A DNA stretch of 64,000 bases from Paenibacillus sp. AN1007 (lineage in GTDB: Bacteria > Bacillota > Bacilli > Paenibacillales > Paenibacillaceae), in the NCBI RefSeq assembly GCF_040702995.1, contig NZ_CP159992.1, forward strand, positions 3,497,501 to 3,561,500, given 5' to 3'. The stretch's first letter is position 1; each line of letters opens with the position of its first letter. Position numbers and translations under genes: made by a program. Shown here piece by piece: positions 61,136 to 64,000 of this stretch. The notes below the pieces were generated by a model, which was given only the letters and a program-made list of their open reading frames with translations, was not told the origin of the DNA and did not search any database.

Positions 61136-62903
61136 GAGTTCCTCCTTCTTGCTCTTCAGTCTGAGCAGGCAGATAAACGCTTACTGCAGCGCCTCCTTCT
61201 GGTCTATTCTCAAATATTAACCCGGCCTCATGACCATACTTTACGAGCAGGCGATGGGCAACATTCCATATTCCAATGTGCTGTCCCCCGGGGTCTTTGG
61301 CGTACTGCCCCTGCTGCAGCTGCTCCAGCATCCCGGGTTCGAATCCGACGCCGTTGTCCGTAATCTGAAGCCGAAGCACACCTTCACCCGTCAGGCCGCC
61401 CGAAGGTTCAGTGAGATGTGCGGTAATACGAATCACAAACGGCTGCATTCTGCGTTGAAAACCATGGATAATTGCATTTTCCACAAAAGGCTGAATCGTC
61501 AGCGGCGGCAGCACATAATGTCCGGCATTAGGACTGATATCCAGTTCGAAATCCAGCTTGCTCGGAAAACGAAGCTTCTGAATTTCCAGATAGTGCCGAA
61601 TATGTTCCGTCTCTTCGTTCAGCGTAATCACACGTTTGCCGGCTCGTAAACTGGATCTGAAATAGTCAGCCAGATGACCTGCCATCTGCTGCACCAGTTC
61701 ATGCTTTTGCAGAGAAGCCAAGCTGTGGATAATGTTCAGAGAATTAAGATAAAAGTGAGGGTTAATCTGCATCTGCAGCTGCTTGAACTCTGCCTCACGC
61801 GTACGCAGCTGCTCCTCATATACATCAATCTTCAGGTGCTGAATTTCCTGAATCATCTGATTGAAGCTGCGTGTTACAAACTCCAGTTCGGACGAGGATG
61901 GTGCCTCCAGCGTTACATCCAGTTCACCCCGACTAACTCTTCTCATCCCCCGAATCAAAGCATTCATCGGCCGAAACAGCAGCTGCCTCAGGAAGAACAG
62001 CGCCGTAATCAAGATGACAGCCGCCCCGATGGGAAGCAGCCTGATGATCTGCTGAAAAAACGGCAGGTTGCGCATCATATCTTCCTCTGGCAGTAATACG
62101 ACGTAGTTCATCTCCGACATCGCAGAAGGAATGCCTACCATCAGATATTGACGAGCCTGCCTGCCAGGTTCAGAGATCACCTGATACGGGCTCTCCAACC
62201 CGGTCAAATGATCGGCCGCCAGCTTGATCTGCCCCGCGTTTAACGTAGAATCGGATAAAGCTCTGCCATCGGGTGTAACGATAACCGCTCCACCTCTGTC
62301 TCCCGATTCCGTAAACTGCTGTGAGTCATTCAGCGCATTCATATTGACCAGTGCACCGGCATAAAACTGCTGATTAATGCGCACCGTTTTCACAAGCGCA
62401 TTAAACGATCCTCCGCGCACAATGCTCCATTCCGGCTTCTGAATATCTCCTTCCAGCTGACGCATCTGGGCAGGCATGTTGCGCTGTACCACGGATTTTT
62501 TAATATCATAATTGCCCGCGGTCGCCAGCAGCAGGTCATCATTCACAGCATCATACAAATAAAAAGAGTCGATAAGATTGTAGAAACCGATATCGGTCAT
62601 AAATTTATTCATGATGCGCTGTTTGGCAATGATATAGTCTCCGCTTCCGTATTGAAGAAAAAACAGAGAGATAATATCAGGGTCACGCTCGCCCAAACTG
62701 TATAAATATCGATTCGTTTCCTGTAATACTCGCTCATTTTGTTCCACGTTTTTGGCGAGATGATTCATATTGGTAAGGGATACCTTATCCCGGACAACCT
62801 TCATAGCGTACACATTGTTGTAGTACAGCAGCAAAAATAGAGGAAGCATGATCAGTGTAAGTCCCACAATAAATTTAAAACGCAATGAACGGATCAGGTT
62901 CAT
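61110..62903 (-). CDS. YesM-type sensor histidine kinase
   Basis: The product is 597 residues. Membrane segment 1 is about 10-30, extracellular sensor about 32-290, segment 2 about 291-312, HAMP about 313-365, phospho-His in QMQINPHFYLNSL (about 390), HATPase_c (PPLTIQPFVENAIIHGF, DNGVGFEPGML). It overlaps the response regulator gene by 26 bases, indicating translational coupling. The ligand is unknown. Confidence 0.9.
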   Translation of the reverse strand: MNLIRSLRFKFIVGLTLIMLPLFLLLYYNNVYAMKVVRDKVSLTNMNHLAKNVEQNERVLQETNRYLYSLGERDPDIISLFFLQYGSGDYIIAKQRIMNKFMTDIGFYNLIDSFYLYDAVNDDLLLATAGNYDIKKSVVQRNMPAQMRQLEGDIQKPEWSIVRGGSFNALVKTVRINQQFYAGALVNMNALNDSQQFTESGDRGGAVIVTPDGRALSDSTLNAGQIKLAADHLTGLESPYQVISEPGRQARQYLMVGIPSAMSEMNYVVLLPEEDMMRNLPFFQQIIRLLPIGAAVILITALFFLRQLLFRPMNALIRGMRRVSRGELDVTLEAPSSSELEFVTRSFNQMIQEIQHLKIDVYEEQLRTREAEFKQLQMQINPHFYLNSLNIIHSLASLQKHELVQQMAGHLADYFRSSLRAGKRVITLNEETEHIRHYLEIQKLRFPSKLDFELDISPNAGHYVLPPLTIQPFVENAIIHGFQRRMQPFVIRITAHLTEPSGGLTGEGVLRLQITDNGVGFEPGMLEQLQQGQYAKDPGGQHIGIWNVAHRLLVKYGHEAGLIFENRPEGGAAVSVYLPAQTEEQEGGTHAEPVDRG

Positions 62904-63277
62904 AGATTACCGTCCTTTTGATTCAGACTGAGCTGCATTTTCTAATTTCTCCCTGAAGATGGCATGTATATTGTAATCACCTCTGTTTGACGCTGTCTAT
63001 CAGGTTCGGTGACTCCCGGATATGTGTTCTTGTGACTTGATGCAAATCATATGCTCCCGCGACGTGCATGCCAGCATTTAATCATAATAATTCTCCGAAT
63101 GTAAAAAAAATCCTGCTGTATATGTTGAACCAAAGACAAAGACGCTCACACCAAGTATGCGAAAGACAGAATAAGAATAATCTTTCAATCGCTGCGGCTC
63201 CTTGAACACCCGGGCTTGACATGCATAGGATATATCACGCCCGGGTCGGTGACCAGGGATATAGGGAGGCTGTCATC
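62904..63277. other. 374-base divergent spacer with an inverted repeat
   Basis: It separates the kinase gene (minus) from the permease gene (plus). ACCCGGGC at 63208-63215 is perfectly complementary to GCCCGGGT at 63239-63246 across 23 bases, about 30 bases upstream of the permease ATG. It has no T-tract and could be an operator or a leader hairpin. The rest is AT-rich with no gene. Confidence 0.5.
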
Positions 63278-64000
63278 ATGATGAATATTCAACTCGTCCC
63301 GCTGCATTATGTATATCTGGCATTTATTGTCCTGATTATCGCTGTTATGGTGCGGCGCAGAGATACCACAATCATCTGTGTCGCAGGCATTATGACCGTT
63401 GGACTGCTGGCAGCGGAAACGTTAAGCGGGTCGGTCGCCGGAATCTTCAACAGTTTTATCTACGCAGCGAAAGAATTATTAAGTACAATCTTTATCATTT
63501 CAATTATTGTTGCGATGAGCCGCGTTCTGATCCGAACAGGAATTAATGAAGTCATGGTCGCACCCCTCACCCGATTTATTCGTACGCCCTCAGCCGCATT
63601 CTGGGGTATAGGACTGATTATGATGGTGGTATCCTTATTTTTCTGGCCTTCTCCGGCAGTTGCATTGATTGGAGCCGTGCTTTTGCCTGCAGCCGTTCGT
63701 GTGGGTTTACCTCCGATTGGAGCCGCTATCGCCATGAATCTGTTTGGACACGGCATTGCCCTGTCAGGGGATTACATCATTCAAGGTGCTCCGAAACTTA
63801 CAGCCGATGCAGCAGGCCTTCCCGTTACGTCGGTGATGGCTGCCAGTGTTCCTCTCGTCATCGTCATGGGTACGGTATCTACCCTTACCGCATTCTGGAT
63901 GCTTCGCAAAGAAATGAAATCCACCCAAGGGAAGGTACAGGATTCTGTGCAGCAGCAGTCAGCATCTGAGTCACAATCAGAAACAAATGAATCTGCACCC
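63278..64000 (+). CDS. Multi-pass ion or carboxylate permease, C-terminus cut by window edge
   Basis: The frame is open for 241 codons to the window end. It has about seven hydrophobic segments, a conserved-looking SLFFWPSPAVALIGAVLLPA stretch and a loop with PPIGAAIAMNLFGHGIALSGDYIIQGAPKL (split as GAAIAMNLFGHG and DYIIQGAPK), then a polar Gln/Ser/Glu-rich region near residues 215-241. The layout resembles the ion transporter superfamily (gluconate, citrate, Na+/H+ exchangers), but I cannot name the family or substrate. AGGGAGG lies 8 bases upstream of the ATG. Confidence 0.6.
   Translation, partial: MMNIQLVPLHYVYLAFIVLIIAVMVRRRDTTIICVAGIMTVGLLAAETLSGSVAGIFNSFIYAAKELLSTIFIISIIVAMSRVLIRTGINEVMVAPLTRFIRTPSAAFWGIGLIMMVVSLFFWPSPAVALIGAVLLPAAVRVGLPPIGAAIAMNLFGHGIALSGDYIIQGAPKLTADAAGLPVTSVMAASVPLVIVMGTVSTLTAFWMLRKEMKSTQGKVQDSVQQQSASESQSETNESAP

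Overview
The window looks like a Paenibacillus chromosome (Firmicutes, moderate GC). The reasons are the strong AGGAGG-type ribosome binding sites with many GTG and TTG starts, the catabolite-repression (cre) motifs, the YesM/YesN-type two-component systems beside LplB/MalG-type sugar ABC permeases, HelD, and the abundance of MarR and AraC regulators. No rRNA, tRNA, CRISPR array or prophage was seen.

Layout. 1-5 kb: the 5' part of a hexuronate-pathway reductase (uxaB, minus strand, cut by the window edge), a divergent AraC regulator, a TPR membrane protein, an APH-fold kinase and an SGNH esterase. 5-9 kb: a MarR-regulated MMPL exporter. 9-12 kb: small housekeeping enzymes. 11.8-14.6 kb: a two-gene signalling operon of a cobalamin-binding protein carrying the W-x9-EH photoreceptor signature and a soluble hybrid histidine kinase. 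14.8-16.6 kb: rpiA, GNAT and MarR. 17.1-22.6 kb: a chemoreceptor gene followed 40 bases later by a one-module NRPS-like reductase (half condensation, adenylation, carrier, thioester reductase). 22.8-29.4 kb: TraX, GNAT, FucU, a MarR/MFS operon, a second MFS and a second APH-fold kinase. 29.4-34 kb: an alpha-xylosidase (yicI) with a divergent AraC activator and a perfect cre site, then a lipoprotein. 34.2-35 kb: an IS200-type element. 35-44.2 kb: adenine deaminase, HelD, an orphan consensus promoter with a 39-codon ORF, an FMN-fold protein, an ArAE/FUSC membrane protein, an HD hydrolase and a frameshifted malic enzyme.

44.4-55 kb is a complete galactan-use locus: GH42 beta-galactosidase (ganA), GH53 galactanase (ganB, no signal peptide), two ABC permeases, a solute-binding lipoprotein and a YesN/YesM pair. 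The likely scheme is sensing outside, import of galacto-oligosaccharides and hydrolysis inside. 55.3-62.9 kb holds a second YesM/YesN plus ABC set, but its solute-binding protein gene is broken by an internal deletion. The window ends in a multi-pass permease cut by the edge.

The strongest leads are the B12 light-sensor-like operon, the chemoreceptor/NRPS-like reductase pair, the orphan promoter with a short ORF at 39.7 kb, and a direct repeat placed just upstream of the galactan permease promoter.
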